The notes under the pieces: generated by a model
Databases searched by the model: none
What the model was told of the DNA's origin: nothing
The model's input: the letters and a program-made list of their open reading frames with translations, nothing else
Position numbers and translations under genes: made by a program
Part shown: in pieces, positions 22,751 through 24,431 of the stretch
Numbering within the stretch: the stretch's first letter is position 1
How the letters are laid out: every line of letters begins with the position of its first letter
DNA from: JAILZP01 sp037444185
Lineage (GTDB): Bacteria > Bacillota > Desulfotomaculia > Desulfotomaculales > Desulfocucumaceae
Reading direction: 5' to 3'
Length of the DNA: 24,431 nucleotides
Assembly: GCA_037444185.1 (NCBI GenBank)
Contig: JBBIMW010000039.1
Location: 1-24,431, forward strand

Positions 22751-23384
22751 TTTGCGTATCGTGCTGGCCACCAGGAACAGGGGTAAGATCCGGGAGCTTG
22801 CCGGCATGCTGGGTCCCATGGGGGTGGAGGTTTGCTCTCTGGATATATACCCCCAGGCGCCGGAAGTGGTGGAGGACGGCAATACTTTTGAGGAGAACGC
22901 TATAAAGAAGGCCAGGGAAGTGGCTGAAGCCACGGGGGAGATCAGCCTGGCCGACGATTCGGGCCTGGAGGTGGACTTCCTGAACGGGGCCCCGGGGGTG
23001 AACTCCGCCATTTTTGCGGGGGAGGGCAGGGACGACGGGGCCAATAATGAAAAGCTGCTGCGGCTTTTAAAAGGGGTTCCGCCGGAAAAGAGGGGCGCCG
23101 GCTTCAAGTGTGTGGTGGCATTGGCCCTTCCGGGCGGCCGGGTGTATACCGTTCAGGGAACCTGCCGGGGAGTGATCGGCGAGGGGCCCGAGGGGGGGGG
23201 CGGCTTCGGGTACGACCCTCTTTTTATAGTGCCGGAACTGGGAAAGACCTTCGCCCAGCTGGATCTGGAGACGAAAAACGCCATCAGCCACCGGGGAAAG
23301 GCCTTCTCCCGGGCCAGGGAAATCATCGCCGGGCTGGCCGGGCGGGAAAACGGCAGCTGGAACCGTGGTGTGGCAGGCGGGTGA
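22743..23384 (+). CDS. rdgB: XTP/dITP diphosphatase (RdgB/HAM1 family)
   Basis: This 213-residue enzyme hydrolyses dITP, ITP and XTP to monophosphates and keeps deaminated purines out of DNA and RNA. Motifs are VLATRNRGKIRELAGML (substrate loop), LADDSGLEVDFLNGAPGVNSAIFAG (Asp ligands), GGGFGYDPLF and ISHRGKA. The start GTG 22743 overlaps the end of rph by eight bases; TTG 22752, nine bases later, is also plausible and gives the usual MRIVLATRN start. The C-terminal tail is a few residues longer than in typical members. It is followed four bases later by the phosphodiesterase gene. Confidence 0.96.
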   Translation: MSDLRIVLATRNRGKIRELAGMLGPMGVEVCSLDIYPQAPEVVEDGNTFEENAIKKAREVAEATGEISLADDSGLEVDFLNGAPGVNSAIFAGEGRDDGANNEKLLRLLKGVPPEKRGAGFKCVVALALPGGRVYTVQGTCRGVIGEGPEGGGGFGYDPLFIVPELGKTFAQLDLETKNAISHRGKAFSRAREIIAGLAGRENGSWNRGVAGG

Positions 23385-23388
23385 TTGA

Positions 23389-23886
23389 ATGCGGATAGGT
23401 CTAATCAGTGATACGCATGAATTCCTGGACGCGGCCTATAAAGCCATGGAAGCCATGGGTCCCGTGGATCTTCTGATCCATGCCGGGGACCACTACCGGG
23501 ACGCCGCCAAAATAGCCGCCGCCATAAATGTGCCTATGCACGCAGTGGTGGGCAATTGCGACCCCCGTGCCGACGGCCCCGGGGAAAAGGTGCTGGAGGT
23601 GGGGGGTGTGGTTTTATATATCACCCATGGCCACCGTCACAATGTAAAAATATCGACACAAAGTTTATGCGCAAGGGCTGTGGAGCTGAAGGCCGACGTG
23701 GCCATATACGGCCATACCCATGTGCCGGAGTGCGGCCGCATCCTGGTCGCCGGCCACTACAAAGGGGAGGGCCTGCTGCTCATAAACCCCGGCAGCATTT
23801 CCATTCCTAGGGGCGGCGGGGGAAACAGCTACGGAATACTGGAGATAAGGGACGGGGTGGTGATGCCGGCCATTTATTACCTTTAA
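23389..23886 (+). CDS. YfcE/MJ0936-family metallophosphodiesterase
   Basis: This 165-residue calcineurin-like phosphoesterase has all five metal motifs: ISDTH, HAGDH, VGNCD, THGHRHNV and YGHTHVP, plus the end motif LINPGSIS. Members bind two metal ions and cleave phosphodiester model substrates; the natural substrate is unknown. ATG 23389 lies four bases after the rdgB stop with a GGCGGGTGA ribosome site, so translation is coupled. Relatives (B. subtilis YsnB) sit at the same place after rph-rdgB. It is the last gene of the run; a strong promoter for tRNA-Gly begins eight bases after its stop. Confidence 0.93.
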   Translation: MRIGLISDTHEFLDAAYKAMEAMGPVDLLIHAGDHYRDAAKIAAAINVPMHAVVGNCDPRADGPGEKVLEVGGVVLYITHGHRHNVKISTQSLCARAVELKADVAIYGHTHVPECGRILVAGHYKGEGLLLINPGSISIPRGGGGNSYGILEIRDGVVMPAIYYL

Positions 23887-23893
23887 AATGGCT

Positions 23894-23922
23894 TTGACTA
23901 TTGTCCGAATATGTTATATAAT
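23894..23922 (+). promoter_or_regulatory. Strong sigma-A promoter of tRNA-Gly
   Basis: TTGACT (23894-23899, 5 of 6) and a perfect TATAAT (23917-23922) are separated by exactly 17 bases. They stand 35 bases before the tRNA 5' end. It is the best promoter in the window. Confidence 0.88.
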
Positions 23923-23957
23923 GCTTTTGCTGTCCAAAAAAATAAACCATCAGTCAA

Positions 23958-24031
23958 GCGGGTGTAGCTCAATGGTAGAGCACCGGCCTTCCAAGCCGGG
24001 TACGTGGGTTCGATTCCCATCACCCGCTCCA
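23958..24031 (+). tRNA. tRNA-Gly(TCC)
   Basis: This 74-base tRNA folds cleanly. The acceptor stem GCGGGTG pairs with CACCCGC, the D-stem is GCTC/GAGC, the anticodon stem CCGGC/GCCGG carries the loop CTTCCAA with anticodon TCC, and the T-arm is GTGGG-TTCGATT-CCCAT with one G.T pair. The discriminator is T and the 3' CCA is encoded. It reads glycine codons GGA and GGG. It is driven by the promoter at 23894-23922 and stands alone, followed by AT-rich DNA with a transposase fragment. Confidence 0.97.
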
Positions 24032-24214
24032 TTTATTGTATTATAGTACCGGTTACCTAAGTTATTAAGTTATTCTTCTCAACTTTCTCAGTTGAAAAAA
24101 TGACCTAAACCCTTGATATTTCTGTTTTTTTCGAAGAAAAACAACAAAAACACCCCTAACTTTTGGTAAAATAGAATTGCTAAAAACCACTCCACCAAAA
24201 GAGAGGGATGTTTT
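24032..24214. other. AT-rich spacer between tRNA-Gly and transposase fragment
   Basis: The base composition changes sharply to AT-rich right after the tRNA. TCAACT/AGTTGA (around 24082-24098) and a T-run/A-run hairpin around 24122-24142 could be the tRNA terminator or the end of an insertion sequence. A TAAAAT-type -10 lies near 24166. No gene is seen; the left end of the insertion sequence is probably here but cannot be fixed. Confidence 0.45.
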
Positions 24215-24403
24215 ATGCAATCTATTTTACCAGAAACTTACTCTGAAGAAAATCAAATAAAATCTCAGACCGGTAAATTTTTTGATCAGTACAGAATTGG
24301 TACTTTGCTAAGGCAGTCGAACTTTGATAAGGAAAAAGGGTTTTCTTGCTTCAATATTTTCAGGTTTATCTTTATGCGTAAGTATTCAGTGAACCCGCTT
24401 TGA
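24215..24403 (+). pseudogene. Broken transposase N-terminus (IS4-like)
   Basis: The 62-residue product (MQSILPETYSEENQIKSQTG... LLRQSNFDKEKGFSCFNIFRFIFM) looks like the first ~55 residues of a DDE transposase often seen in Desulfotomaculum-type genomes, which I place in the IS4 group from memory. After FRFIFM the expected continuation is lost: the frame reads RKYSVNPL and stops at 24403, and no DDE residues are present. The break may be a deletion or recombination rather than a simple frameshift. Low GC, unlike the housekeeping genes upstream, marks it as acquired DNA. An AGAGAGGGA ribosome site precedes ATG 24215, so a peptide could still be made. The window ends soon after. Confidence 0.65.
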
Positions 24404-24431
24404 ACCCGCCGCCTATTTCCCCAATAGTTTG

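Noticed and set aside
1..24431. CRISPR array, toxin-antitoxin pair or phage module
   Set aside because: No spaced direct-repeat array, no paired small genes and no phage structural or integrase genes were seen on either strand.

Overview
The window reads as a chromosomal segment of a GC-rich, low-oxygen Firmicute, most likely a Pelotomaculum/Desulfotomaculum-type Peptococcaceae. This placement is an inference. It rests on a membrane FeS oxidoreductase of the EtfAB:menaquinone type, a stand-alone 2-hydroxyacyl-CoA dehydratase-like protein, a 'quinate 5-dehydrogenase'-type protein common in that group, Gram-positive cell-wall enzymes, strong GGAGG ribosome sites and frequent GTG/TTG starts. No 16S or other marker gene is present, so the species is not determined.

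Layout. (1) 1-402, minus strand: the N-terminus of a secreted protein with a CBM_X2-type module, cut by the window edge. (2) 403-2300: an intergenic stretch with a 23-bp perfect inverted repeat, then a 12-TM MFS-like protein fused to a LuxR-type DNA-binding domain. (3) 2297-6684: a metal block. It has a Fur/Zur-family repressor with a palindrome at its promoter, the zinc ABC transporter znuA-znuC-znuB, a terminator-like hairpin, then cbiM and a PDGLE-type cbiN-like gene, without cbiQ/cbiO, closed by a good terminator. (4) 6685-7306: an AT-rich intergenic region with repeats and a promoter, then a well-supported 64-aa orphan gene and a terminator. (5) 7331-9382: a large fused cytochrome b/HdrD-like membrane oxidoreductase. 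(6) 9383-9616: a repeat-rich spacer with two interleaved inverted repeats; one of its arms recurs at 20054-20085. (7) 9617-11955: an HNH-domain protein (minus), a nitroreductase and a MaoC-like hydratase.

(8) 11974-13725, minus: a DrrAB-type ABC exporter. (9) 13892-17104: a small YflT-like protein, the 'quinate 5-dehydrogenase'-type protein, an SCP2-like protein and an APC-family permease. (10) 17106-20050: two divergent cell-wall genes, an L,D-transpeptidase with peptidoglycan-binding modules and a triple-SH3/AMIN/Amidase_3 N-acetylmuramoyl-L-alanine amidase. (11) 20195-23886: a 2-hydroxyacyl-CoA dehydratase-like protein, an MBL-fold hydrolase, then the classic rph-rdgB-yfcE/ysnB set for RNA 3'-end processing, nucleotide pool cleaning and a phosphodiesterase. 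(12) 23894-24431: a textbook promoter driving tRNA-Gly(TCC), followed by AT-rich DNA with a broken transposase N-terminus.

Most of the window is ordinary core and metabolic content. The parts least explained by known families are the 64-aa gene with its repeat-decorated upstream region, the interleaved inverted repeats at 9387-9603, the 23-bp perfect hairpin before the LuxR fusion, and the solitary HNH protein. No CRISPR array, defence island or complete mobile element was found.
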